Source of the DNA: Populus alba
Lineage: Eukaryota; Streptophyta; Magnoliopsida; Malpighiales; Salicaceae
Assembly (NCBI RefSeq): GCF_005239225.2
Contig: NC_133285.1
Location: forward strand, 70,260-134,259
Reading direction: 5' to 3'
DNA: 64,000 nucleotides
Position numbers and translations under genes: made by a program. This document shows, piece by piece, positions 11,133 to 23,324 of the stretch; the stretch's first letter is position 1, and every line of letters starts with the position of its first letter. The notes below the pieces were generated by a model. The model searched no databases, had not been told where the DNA came from, and saw only the letters and a program-made list of their open reading frames with translations.

Positions 11133-11337
11133 AAACAAATTATCTTTTGTATGAATAAATGTTATTTTTTAAAATAAAAAAAAATTACAGAATTCCATTA
11201 CTTTAAGAAGAAAATGTTGACTTTTGAGTTTTCAACTCATAATGTTTTAGGGAGTGATTGCCCAGGCATCTTTAACCATCATATATTTATTTATGATAAG
11301 GTTATGTGATTGCCTCTTAATGAGCTATAAACAAATA

Positions 11338-14300
11338 TCAACTATTAGAAATTATCAGATGTTTCTTGCTCTTATCAGCCAGTACCATGTAAGCCTTAAC
11401 AAGCTCCTCTTTGATCATGAAAAGAACAGAAGCTGCAAACACACTCTGAACTATCTTTGTGCTCATCCCCTTGTAAAAACCAGTTAGTCCTTCATAACGG
11501 ATTATTTTGACTATCGCATCAAGAGTTCCTGCAAAACAAAAACAATCTGAGATGACAAACAAAACTGTATATCTCCTAGAATTCAATTCTGAAATCACAT
11601 AATTTGTTTTTTAACTATTGTATAAAATCTGAGTGAACTATTATTTCTACCCCTGAAAGAGTTCGGGGAAATTCTTAAAGGATTTTTATTATGTTTGGGG
11701 TTATAAGATTTTAGGGACGTGATATAGATGTGTGAAAAGCTTCTAGTTAACATCCTGGAGTAATTCCTGAACTATATTATAAGTGTGGAGCTAGTGAGAT
11801 TTTGCCCCTTCCCCTTTAATTCCTCTGCAAATCAGATCCACAACTAGAAGCATCTTGCACATCTTCAAATGTCAATCCCAGAAGTCCATATGTCTGATTG
11901 CTCCAATACAAATTTTGTTGTGCATCACTAGTAAATCTTCTATTCTCCAAAAGAGAAAACTGTGAATTAACCATGTTACTAGAGAGAAGCAAATCTAGTT
12001 GTCAGTTGTACCAGAACTGATTGGACAATCCAAAACTAACTAGTTAAATACATGTAAAAGTTATTATTTGCCTCAAACATTTATTATTATCATAATTACT
12101 AGTTATTTTTCTCCAAATAGGATTAATTTGAGTTATTTCTAGCAGAGTCCTTAAATTGTCTGGTATGAGATATTTTAAAGAGAATTTAAACTTGGATCAA
12201 ATTTTTCTAGAAAGTCAAGAAGCCCCTCCTCTACCAATTCCACTGGTCATCTTCCTGTTAGTCAAGCATAACTTTCTTCTTGGTGAAAGCCACTTCCACT
12301 CTACTATAAATACCACCTTTTATTTCACTTCACAAAATTTAAGCTCACTTAGTAATGCATATCCTTCTCATTCAACTCCAAGGCATACCTTATCTAAAAT
12401 CTTTAAAATGCTGCCTCTTTTTCGAGTCTTGCCACTTTATCAGTATGCATGCTAGCATGATAAAAAGTGTTTGTTTGCACAAACTTATTGGAAAAAAGAA
12501 TTAATGTGAAAGTTTGGCGCAGCCAAAAACTGTAAGGAAAAAGTCCACGCAACTTGTTTTAACCTTCAATGTTTCAACCTCGTGCTTATAGGTCAATCAA
12601 TGTGTTGTAATGATTAATTCATAGAACAAATGCACATCAAACTGATTTTAAAAAAACACACTATTGTTATTATAAAAGAAACAAATACAACAGTCCGGAG
12701 GATAGAGATGATAGAGATGATAATGATGAACCCTAGAAGTAAAATAGTTTATTCCTGTTATGCCTTTGTGTGTTTGAAAGCAAACCTGAGTATCTTAAGA
12801 GGTTATTTCCACCAATCTCCTGTTTTGCTTGAAGCCTCGACTGCAAAGAGAACAGAAAAAGGAAAAGACTTCAAGTATAATTATACAGAACTTTATGCAT
12901 ATTCACATGCATGTGAGCTTCTGTGTCCATGTTGTGCTAACATTATGAGAAAAGAACTTAGTGTGCTAAATCAGTTGCTTATATAACCCCAAGTGAGAAA
13001 ACAATCTGTAGTTTCATATTATGAAATCTAAAGCAGAGAAAGTTGCAAGCACAAGATCTTGAATCCATTTTATTTGAAAAGACCAATGCAGCAAGCAATC
13101 ATCCAATATTACAAACAAGTCAATTCATAAGAGAACAGTTGCTTTCATAGGGATGATCACCAATATTACAAAAGCCAGTGGAGAATTTACCTTTACAACC
13201 AATAGGGGATATGTTGAGACAGTTGCTCCTAATTTTGCCAAAGCTCCTAATAAAAAGACCTTTCCAAATGACAAGAGGATATTCACTATATATGTGCCAA
13301 GGTTAAATATTTCACAAATGATTGACATAATCAAACTAGATTGTCTGAAGTAGTTCTATACCTCCAGAGCAGTCACATTTTTGTACCCCTGCTTGTTAGT
13401 AGAACGTTTAGCCCTTAGATGCTTCGATGAACTCTCATAAATCATGAACTGGATTGATGGATTGCACACCTGGAATTCATACAATAAGGCCAAATAAGAA
13501 GTGGAGATTAACTTTAAAAATGCGCCTAATAATGCACAACCAAATCGAGGCTAACCATAATAAGGGTAGGGATGATGCCTTTCCAAAATCCAGTGATTCC
13601 TGCTTCAATATAAACTTCACGTGCCTTGAACACACGTAACAGAAACCAGTATCGGTGTCAATAAAAAAATTAAACCTAAAAAACTCCAGTGAATGCTCAA
13701 GTGATAATCCCAGTGGTAATGATCTTATTATCATTGATAACCACAACTATAGTGTTATCTTTTCTAGAATGACAACATATAGCCAATTAAAATAAATAAA
13801 TTTTCTCCCTTATTAAGATAACTATGATGCATTTGTTGCATGCAAACAATCACAATGGTCAAGGGTGGTAGAATAGGAAAAATTACAAATCCCACAAGAA
13901 TGGAATTGGTTTTGCACCATAACCATTCATGTCATAATTATGTAAACATAATTTTGAGACAAAACGACACCAACATTTTGCAGGTTATCCAACAAATTCA
14001 AAAGTGTCAAATGATTAAAGTATTTAATTACAGGTCTTAGATTGGCACATTAGTAATCTGCACTCATTTAATATAATATCAATTTTATCTCTTCCTATCT
14101 TTTCATCAAGCCAACCATAATCCTAGAATAAGATCAAGTTTTAAATAGTTGATGATTGTGACCAAAGAAAAGTTAAAAAGACAGAGTAAGTAGATGAGTG
14201 GATGGTTTACGAGTTTAAGACAAGGTTATATGTGATGCTTCATAAAACAAAGGATGTGAAGAAGCACTTGCAAGCAACAAACATATGTTGTGATAAATAT

Positions 14301-17300
14301 TAAACATAAAGATATATTAAGAAATGAAAGGTGAGTGGAAACCTACCGCTTGTAAAGTTCCATATGGATGAGGTTTTATGGAATCAAGTTCAGCTAACTT
14401 CTCTTGCAAAGTTGAATCTATTGAGCTTCTTTCAGAAGCTTCCCTCAATAAAGCTTGTTTCTTTCCCTCAATAATTTTTCTTTCTGCTTGAGTTTGTGTC
14501 TAGAACCAAATACTTTTGTCAGAAAAATCTTCGATGGACAAAATTAATGAATATATAGTTAAAGGTTAAATCAGGATATTCCCAGCATAGTTTACAAAAC
14601 ATTTAAAAGTTATAAACTCATGTTCATCTATGTCTTATATGTTATGATTGCAACTATAGTTATTTAAAAAAAGGTGTGCAAAAGATATACCATCTCATGT
14701 ATACAATGCCTAAAAACATACAGCTTGAGCTAAGCAAGCTATATGTATGTTTCAAAAACCGACAAGGCTCAATCACCCTATCCTCCTACATATCTTGCAT
14801 ATCACCTGTTTCCATCACCCTATCCTACATATCTTGCATATCAATGTGCATCTGTAAGTGTCTTTGTGCTCGAGAAAGTGGAAAGGTCTTATTTTGATGA
14901 CTAGTATTAAAGAATCATCTTAACCCAAGAGTTTAAGCTATTATGTGAGGTCATAAGAATGGTTTTTATTTGAACTCTCTAACAACTAGTGGTAGAGGCA
15001 AATAGCATAAGGGATCCATATACAGAACAATTAAATGTATGCCAATCCAAAGTGTGGGCAAAAAATAAAAATAAAATAGCATGTATATACATATATATAA
15101 AGGCACCTGCATACGTGTTACAAGAACCCATATTGGGTTCGTCAACAATACATTCAAGGACCTGCAAGATAAAAATAAATGTGTCATGATGATGTTAATC
15201 ATGAGTGAACATCTTCATCATAAGTGAGATGCAGACATCAATGATCTCTTTGTTGCTAAAGAAGCCAATTCAAAGAAAACAAATGTCTATTTATTCTCAA
15301 TTGTTCCAACTCTGGGCATGATCTTCCTAACTCCTCGGGAAACGTGTTATTATAAAAATTCTAATTAAATGGATTAGTATTGTATAGTATTCACCCAGCA
15401 ATGGCGGCCACAACAAGCCAAGAAAACATGCCAACAGTACCATCTCCTAGTCCCCTAGCTTTGCGTACAGTTGCAATGGACTCGGCCTTGTTTTTGAAGA
15501 CTTGATAAAAGTAGTAGTAAATGCCCTATCAACATGGAAAGAAGGATATTAAATCAGAACTGACAACATGACAAGGAAACCAATGATTAATCAATACTCT
15601 TTACTTATGCTTATTGGGCATTTATTAATAAGAGTTGATGGTGCTGACACAAATTAAAAAAGAAATTGATGACCATCAAACAAGAATAATTGTTTCTATT
15701 GCCATGTTAGAGATATTTTTGCAAGCAAATTGGATGTGTCTAATATTACCTATCCCCATTTGGTTCTAATTCCTAAGGTTCAAGTATTTGCACCAATTCC
15801 GACCAATTGGCCTTTGTAATTTGATATTTAAAGTTATGATTGTGATTTTTGGGAGGTTGAAATTAATAATGCCAAAATTGATTAGTAAAGTTCAAAGTAG
15901 TTTTGTGTCGAGACATGTCACAGATAATATATTTGGTACCCTGGAGATGATTCACTCAATGCGCAGTATGAAAAGGATGAAAGGGAAGAAAGGAGTGATG
16001 GTCATTAAAACTGATCTTGAGAAGGCTTATGATAGGCTTAGTTGGAGTTTTATTAGAGACATTGATTGTTGTTGGGTACCAAATATATTATATGTGACAT
16101 GTCTCGACACAAAACTACTCAATGAGATGATTGGTATTATTATAAAATGTATAGAATCAACTTCCCTTAGTGTGATGTGGAATGGTAGTGCTACTCAAAA
16201 GTGTTTTCCAAGTCGTGGTATAAGGTGGTATAAGGCAATGAGATCTTTCATTGCCTTGTATCTTTGTTCTATACTCGGAAAAACTATCTCAGCTTATTAG
16301 CAAGGAGGTGAAGGATGGATTATGGAAACCTTTCATAGTTAGCAGGAATAGTTTGGGAATATCCCACTTGTGTTTTATTGATGATATGATGTTTCTTTGC
16401 GGAAGTAAGCACAAAACAAATGGACATAATTTTAAAGTGTCTAAATATTTTCTGTGAGGCATCAGGGCAAAGAATCAGATTGGCAAAGACCAAAATACTC
16501 TTTTCAAAGAATGTTTCAACCTCTTTGGCAAATTCTATTAGCAGGAACAATGGTTTCAAAGTTTTCAAAGATTCGGGCAAATACCTTGGGGTTCCATTGT
16601 TGCATCAAAGAGTGACTAAGCAAACTTACAGTTATTTGCTTGAAAGTTTGCAGAAGAAGTTAGCAGGGTGGAAGTCCAATAATTTCTCACTAGCAAGTAG
16701 GATCACATTATGTAAATCTATTTTATTTATAATCTCTATTCTATCCAAGCTGTCATGCTTCCGAAGCATACTTATAATAAGATAGAAAAACTCTATAGGA
16801 GGTTTATTTGGGGCCATAAGAAGGGTAGGGATAAGATACATCTTGGCAATTGGGAAACATTGTGCAAATCTAAAGAAGAAGGTGGGTTAGGTATTAGAAG
16901 CATGGAGACAATGAATAGGGCATCTATAATGAAGTTAGCATGGGTGTATTACAGGAGAATAGTTTGTGGGTGAGATTTTTAAAAGCTAAATATATGAAGT
17001 CTACTGTTAAGACAAATAATAGGAAAGCTATGAATAAAGATTATGTGTTATGGAAAGCAATTTTTCAGGTGTGGCCTCAAGTATCCCAAAACTTGAGTTG
17101 AACTTTAAGGAATTGTAGGAAGATATTGTTTTGGAAGGATGATTGGTTAGAGGGCATCCTCTAATTAATTTATCTAATAGTGAAGTTCTAGTGGACATTA
17201 TTGGTTGCATGGTGGCTGATATGGTTGTAAATAGAAACAATGGAAGTGGAAAAGTTTTACACGTTTACTCCCTATGCAAGTAGTGATGGTCATTGATGGG

Positions 17301-19365
17301 TAAATACCTCCTGATCAGAATATGGAAATTGATTCAGTGGTTTGGAAACACTTCATTAATGGGAATGAATTTCACAATTAAATCAGTTTATGCTTTGCAA
17401 GAGGTGGGAGACGAAGTTATGATGGATCGGGATCCTTTATGGTGAATTATCTGAAGGTGGAAAGGAATTGAACGTGTTAAAACGTTTCTTTGGATTGCAA
17501 TTCATTATGTTGTAATGATCAATGAAGTGAGGTGGAGAAGAAGAATTGTGTCAAATCCATGTTGCAATAATTGTTTAACAAAAGCAGAGACCTTGCTTCA
17601 TGCTTTGTGTGATTGTCCTAAAACACGAAAGGTTTGGGAATCTCTTGTCAAGGTTGAGGAGAGAAGGTATTTTTACAATTAGAATTGGAATGCTTGGTTG
17701 ATTTCTAATCTTGTTTTAAGAAACAAAGGTTCTCATAATACGGATTGGTCTTTAAAGTTTGGCAATGCACTGTGGTTTATTTGAAAGGATAGATGTTAAA
17801 GAGTTTTTAGTGTGAAGTAGGTTAATTGGTATGGTACTGTTTTGGCTATAAAAAGAATGGTGGTGGATGTTAAAATGGTTCAAACACACGAAATGAGGAG
17901 AATACCGCTAATAGAGAGTTAATGCAGATTGGTTGGATTTATCCTACAGAAGATTGGGTCAAGCTTAATATAGATGGTTGCAGTAAAGGTAAAAGGGTAG
18001 CAGGTGCAGGAAGAGTTATTGGAGATGGTATGGGGACTTGGTTGATGGGTTTTGCTAGGAATAATGGGGTTTGCTCTTTAGTAACTGCTGAATTGTGGGC
18101 AGTTTATATTGGGTTGGAGCTGGCATGGACAAAAAGGTTTAAAAAGGTTATATTGGAGTCAGATTCTGTTGTTGTGATTAATCTTATAATTAGGAATAAT
18201 ATAATTATGGATAGAAACTATAATTTTATCATGCAGATTAGGAGGTTGTTGGATAAAGATTGGGAGGTACTGGGAGGTACAAACTACACATGTTTAGAGG
18301 GAAGCAAACTCTGCAGCTGATTGGTTGGCTAATTATGGGTTAACTAGGGATACTTTACATAAGAACTCCGATGTTTTAGAAGAGCCACTTTTAGAGCTCT
18401 ATTCCATCTTGTATTATGACCAGATTGAGACTATTTTTTTTCATCTAATCTAGTTTGCCTCGAATATCACCCAAAAAAAAAACTGTTTCTATTGCCGCTG
18501 GTTTTCATTGCTTTTTCAAATTTGTAAATCTTCCTGGTCCGTGATGAGGAAGCTGTTCTAGCATTCAGTTTGCTCATAGATGCAGAAGAAAGAATGAGGC
18601 TGTTATTGTATTCAATTGATGCTGTTATATGAAATTCCTAAACTATCTGACTATATGTATGTGGAACGAGTTAAAAAAAAAAATGGAACAAATGGCACGA
18701 GTTTAGCATATACTAGTAGTAACCATGAAAAAAAACAAAAAAAAAAAAAACTAGCATTAGACAATTTGGGTATAGCATTGAAATGAAAGAAATATGGACC
18801 TGAGAGGCGGCAGTTCCTAGCAAAGAAGGCTTGAGGCCGCTGTATAGTCCACCCCAACCTTCGCTTCTAACGACCTGGATAATTAATGGATTTAATTAAT
18901 TTTGTTTAGAAAAAAAAAAGTCACAATGATAAATTAAGGAACCAGAAGAAGAAATCTAACCTAACATCTGACCTGGAGGATTTGAAGAAGAGTGCCTGTG
19001 GTTGTGCCAGAGCGTTTGGAAGGGGTTTGAGGTTGCTTCTTCTTCTTGTCTATTCTCTCTGTTTGCTGGCGCGTATTCACCTAACATCACGGCAATAATT
19101 TATTTAGTTTAGTTTAGTTTTTTTTTATTTGAATTTAATTTATTTACTTAAAAAAAAAAACCACGGAAAGAGAGGTTGAGGAAGATAGAAAGAGAGGAGA
19201 TGAGCAGACGGTGATAAGACCAGTAAGAACAGGGAGGAGGAGTGTGTGAGTGTGAGCGGCAGTGGAGTTAAGTACTGTTTGGAGGGGATAAGTGATGATT
19301 TGAGCAACAATACCGCCTCCTGCTCCTGCTAACCCGTTCGCCACTGCGTTAGAATTGGAGGACAT
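11338..19365 (-). CDS. PXN: PXN-like peroxisomal NAD carrier (mitochondrial carrier family), 11 exons
   Basis: Exons: 19365-19276, 19080-18973, 18874-18800, 15525-15395, 15161-15107, 14499-14347, 13624-13556, 13469-13362, 13259-13191, 12840-12786, 11528-11338; 1104 nt, 367 aa, all junctions in phase. Three carrier repeats are visible, each with a helix-1 signature region: YPLQTVNTRQQ (repeat 1), TNPIWVLVTRMQ (repeat 2) and YPLLVVKSRLQ (repeat 3), with YSGLKPSLLGTAAS, GFWKGIIPTLIM and GFYKGMSTKIVQSV at the expected loops. The loop between repeats 1 and 2 is long and charged. The sequence closely follows Arabidopsis PXN (At2g39970, recalled), which exchanges NAD and CoA-type molecules across the peroxisomal membrane and supports beta-oxidation. 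First residues MSSNSNAVANGLAGAGGGIV fit that start. The gene is stretched to 8 kb by a LINE in intron 3. The frame is intact. Confidence 0.93.
14771..14846. repeat. Short tandem duplication in PXN intron 5
   Basis: A unit of roughly 40 bp built from ATCACCCTATCCT and ACATATCTTGCATATCA occurs twice in direct succession inside the intron. No function is apparent. Confidence 0.75.
15788..17660 (+). pseudogene. LINE reverse transcriptase remnant
   Basis: Ordered RT blocks are spread over several frames: FRPIGLCNLIFKV, QSSFVSRHVTDN, VIKTDLEKAYDRLSW, then FIDDMMFLC (the F/YxDD catalytic box, about 16378), YLGVPLLHQRVTK, KLAGWKSNNFSLASRITL, RRFIWGHKKGRDKIHLGNW and EEGGLGIRSM. A zinc-finger-like CCNNCLTKAETLLHALCDC follows near 17565. 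Multiple frame changes and stops show decay. It shares domain order with the larger LINE at 32895-46200 but diverges strongly from it. Confidence 0.9.
17922..18318 (+). pseudogene. LINE C-terminal RNase H domain
   Basis: WVKLNIDGCSKGKRVAGAG, ARNNGVCSLVTAELWAVYIG and KKVILESDSVVVINLI show the plant LINE/RVT_3 RNase H pattern, with D (NIDG), E (AELWA) and D (ESDS) catalytic positions present. The frame shifts before the usual H-containing end (EANSAADWLAN is readable in another frame near 18302). It belongs to the intronic LINE. Confidence 0.88.
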
Positions 19366-19370
19366 CGCTC

Positions 19371-22300
19371 TCTCTCCTTCTTCCCTTCTTCTCCCTTTTT
19401 CTCTGCTCCACTTCCTCCTACCGAACTGTCAATTATCTCTAGTCTATCTATACACCCGCCCCATGTTAATAATTATGAACACTAGAATTAATTGGGGTTA
19501 ATTTCATTTTATTTGCTGAAATGTATATTACTAGAAAAAACTAATATCCCTTGATATATCAGGAGACAAATCGTTATAGATTAGAACTGCTAAAAAAATA
19601 ATAAGGTTTATATATATATGAGATACATTTGGTATAGATAAAATAATTGAGGACAAAATAATCTGTTTATTTTTTCTTTGTTCATTTATTTTTTTAAAAA
19701 AAACAAATAATTAAATTACAGTCATGTTCTTGATAGGGAAAAAATATATACATGAGGGGTTTCTTTATCTTTTTTTTTTTACAATAAAAATACAAATTTA
19801 CTCTTGAATTTCAAAAAATATTAAAATTACATGTAAGGGTGTTTTTGTCTTTTTCTTATGGTTTTGTTGTAAATCTCAATTGAGATTAAGGGTAATTGGG
19901 TATTTATTTATATAACAATTATTATTTATATTAAAAAATAATTGTCGTGTGTTAGGCATGCTTCAACAAGTAGGTGTTGTTCGTACCATGGGATGGAGTG
20001 TGTGGCTCCTAAACAGCAACAAACATTGTCTTTCGAGATGGTGTTCAATACATCTCACCACCCATATCATGTTGGTGAGGTGCGCGTGCCAGACGGCACA
20101 CAGAGGAGCTCCCGTTGAGCATTTCCCTAGAAAACCTTATTGGTCATTGCAAAAAAAATACAAGAAAGTTTGTCTATTTGTTTGTTGAATCAAATTAGAT
20201 CCTTATTCCTTTTATTTCAATGTATTTAGTCTTATATCATTTATTGAGTTAATTTATTTTTTTAATTTTATCCCTTCACACTTGATTTTTATATCAGATT
20301 TGATCTTTATTTTTTTTTAATTACAATGTATTTGGTTTTGAATCATTTATCAAGTTTTTTATGAAAAAAACTAAAAAAAGGATAAAAAAGTAATTGAAAG
20401 AGTGAAAACCAAAATTAGATAAAAATAAAATTAAATTAAATATTAAAAGGATGAAATTGAAAAAAAATCAAGAAAATAATAAGAATATAGCAATAAAAAG
20501 AATGATGACCAAAAATAGATTAAAAACTAAATGCAATAAAATACTAAAGGATGAAAGTACAAAAAAAATAATAATAAAGAAAAGTATAAAATATATAAAT
20601 AGAGCAATCAAAAGTGGAGGGGTCAAATTGGATTAAAAAAAAATCAAATTCAATAAAATGTCCAAATAAGAAATAAAAAAAGCTAAACTTCAAAAAGCAT
20701 CGAAAGCCAAATAAATAATAATCAGAAGAGGAAGCTAAAATTGATAAAACTATAAATTGGATGACAAAATTATTTTTTGGAAAGTCAGACACAAATTTCA
20801 AGAGTATGAGTAAGAAAAGAGAGAAGGAAAAAAACCTCTATCATAACCTAACCGAACCTTTTATGTGAGCATACGTGACATTGTTGAAAATAGGACGACT
20901 TGCCATCCCAATGCCACTTTGGAAGCAAGATTTTGGAAATTGAAAGGGTCCTCGTTCGCCACCTTGATAGCACGGGAGCTCATCGTGCATTGCATGGTTA
21001 GTAATTTTTTTAATAACATTTAATAATTGAAAAATACCAAACATCCCCTAACAAATTGAAAAATAACAAAGAAATCATACAAAAATAACTAAAACAATCT
21101 AGAAACTAACTCTTTTTTTAATTATTCTAAGGGTAATCTTGACATCTCACTGTTTTAAAAAATAGAAAAGTCAAAGAAGCTCCATTGTACATGTTCATTT
21201 TTTTTTCCCTCCAAAGGGCATGACCATAACTTTACTATACTTTAAAAAAAAAAAAACCAAAAAGCCCCTCATCAAAAGCTTAACTTATTTTTTGTTTTTA
21301 AGGATAAAATAGTCATTTTACTGTTTTTTAAAAAGATGTATTGACCAATTTGTCCCTAATCAATTTTGCAATAATGAATGTATTATCTTGAAAAGACAAA
21401 TCTAGCCCTAATGACAAGCTAAATTAGTTTTTTTGTCAAGGAAAAAAAATTACTACTCCAATGAATAGGAACTTGTGTCTAGGTTTAGAGGAAATCACTA
21501 ATGCGTTTTAGGTTTTTTTTTTTTTTTTTTTGTAATATTGAATTATCAATTAAAAAGAAACCAACCACACAAAAGGAAATGAAAGAAAAAGGAATAATTA
21601 AAAGCCAAAAAAAAAAAGTGAGCCCACTTGTATAAACCCATCAAACTAACGCGGATTAGATTATGAGAATTAAGATAACTTTATAGAAAAAAAAAAAAAA
21701 AACCATGAAACCTATTCTAAAAAAATATCAACACTGTGTAATGAGATCGAAAAATAAAATAAATAGAAAAAAAATGATGTGAACTCATGACCTGAGCCAT
21801 TTAATTGGAAGTACCAAACCTAAAAAAACCATAAAACCTAAAATTTTATAAATCAAATGTCAAATGATAAAGTTAAAAAAATCATAAAAATAATTCAAAA
21901 AAAAAATAACAATTAAAAAGATAGGGATATTTTTTTTAAAAAATAAAGAATGAATAATTTTGGATTGAGGAGCTAAATTTAAAAGAAGAATTATTTTCAC
22001 AAAAGAATTTAGAAAGAAACCACTAAAAGAATACATGTCAAATATTTAAAAGCAAAATAATAATTTTTTTATTAAATGATGAAACTAAAAAACAATTAAA
22101 AATTTACAAAAAATATAAAAAAAAGGAAAAAAAATCAGGATCAAATATATATATAAAAAAAACATAGATAGAAGAATGCAGTTAAAAAAAAAACACTTAC
22201 AAAATTACCAAAGACAAAAATTGAACAAAAAAGAAGAAGGACTAATACTAAAATATAGGGTCTGATATAAAATTTTAAATGTTAGGCTCAAATCTTGAAG

Positions 22301-23324
22301 GAAGAGACATAAAAGAAAGAGAAAAAAAGATCCAGCAACAATTTGTTCACCAAAACCGAACATGCTCTGCCTACTGAGAAAATGAATGTTACAACTTACA
22401 AGGAATCAAATGACACGATAAAAGCAATTTTTTAGCTGCCGTATAACAGTGCACGCGCCGCCGAAGAGTTGTAACCCCCAAACGCCTAATATGTTTATTT
22501 TTTTTTAATATTTTTTTATTATTGTAAAAAAATAATTTACCTCTCAGCCGTATTATAACCAATAAAAAAACTCAGTTGAAAACACAAAAATACCCAAAAA
22601 AAAATTAAATAAATCTTGAAACTAAGGTTATTATAGAAAATTCATTGTGAAAAAAAGGTGAAATAACAAAAAAAAAAAAAAAAACTATCAGAGATAATTA
22701 TCTGATTTTTTGTCACAAAAAAACTTAAATAAATCTTGTATTTATGAAAAGCAAAATCGTCAATTCTACAATAATCTCTTTAGTGCTACAACGTTTTTCT
22801 CATGCTCTATAACGATCTGCATCCATTTGTTATTATTTTTTTTTTTTTTTTTTTATCATTGCCCTTATCTAATTTTAATTAAGCGAAATTGCATGGGAAA
22901 TTGTTTAAATAATAAATTAATTCATCTAAATTTGAAAGTTTCAAGCTGAAGACTTGAAATAGTAGAAAGTACAAGCGGAAGTTGCAGGGAAGTTGGCAAA
23001 AGAGGAGAAGGTACAACGCCGAAGGCAGTAGTCAACGCCAAAAGCAACGCCACATCACCAGCAGCAGCATCGTCCTACGCGACTCTCTTTTTTTACTGCC
23101 TCCTGACATTACAACGAACGAGCGGAGCGGGGCGGAGAGAACCTATCCATCTTCTCTGCACTGTAATCATCTCAGCTTGACAAGCTGCAAAGTCTTCACA
23201 GAAAATTTTTATTTATCAAGAGTTTAGATTGTAAAATTCAAAAGTACAACTAGTTAGTAAGTAATCTTCGATTGACAGGGAAGGGAAGAGAAGGGATCTG
23301 GATTGAAAGAGAAGAAATTATAAG
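19371..23324. other. Intergenic region between the PXN-like and DnaJ genes (head to head)
   Basis: The two genes diverge from here, so both promoters lie at its ends. The middle is filled by an A/T-asymmetric repeat (copy A, 19735-21490) and further A-rich degenerate DNA (21660-22450) with no coding content. A GC-richer patch at 22990-23160, just 5' of the DnaJ start, fits a promoter/5'-leader. Confidence 0.6.
19735..21490 (+). repeat. Unclassified A/T-asymmetric dispersed repeat, copy A (fold-back)
   Basis: The composition flips from T-rich (before about 20350) to A-rich (after about 20390). The right part (20390-21490) matches the reverse complement of 50390-51640 in order: the ATTAGATAAAAAT.. 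block, the GC-richer core near 20860-20990, the TTCTAAGGGTAATCTTGACAT block near 21125, CATGTTCATTTT near 21190 and a common end at TGTGTCTAGG near 21475. The left part (19735-20350) resembles the same family in the opposite direction, giving a palindromic layout. Superfamily unknown. Confidence 0.6.

Larger units (their letters stand above)
9736..11184. other. Intergenic AT-rich region between ABC1K3 and PXN
   Basis: Contains the promoter side of the ABC1K3-like gene (transcribed leftward) and, at its right end, flank beyond the PXN 3' end. It is dominated by A- and T-runs. The only ordered structures I see are an inverted-repeat MITE candidate (9978-10137) and an (AT)n tract (11088-11127). 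No coding potential. Confidence 0.6.
15704..18483 (+). mobile_element. 5'-truncated LINE in PXN intron 3, antisense to the gene
   Basis: The element is bounded by a 13-bp direct repeat TGTTTCTATTGCC (15691-15703 and 18484-18496), a target-site duplication, and ends in an A-run (18472-18482). It begins inside reverse transcriptase (QFRPIGLCNLIFKV near 15790) and runs through the palm, thumb, zinc-binding region and RNase H. Stops and frameshifts are frequent, so it is inactive. The 5' truncation, A-tail and TSD are the classic products of target-primed reverse transcription. It lies antisense to the PXN transcript. Confidence 0.92.

Noticed and set aside
20451..20801. Lys/Asn-rich and Phe-rich frames on both strands
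   Set aside because: Simple translations of A-rich or T-rich repeat DNA.
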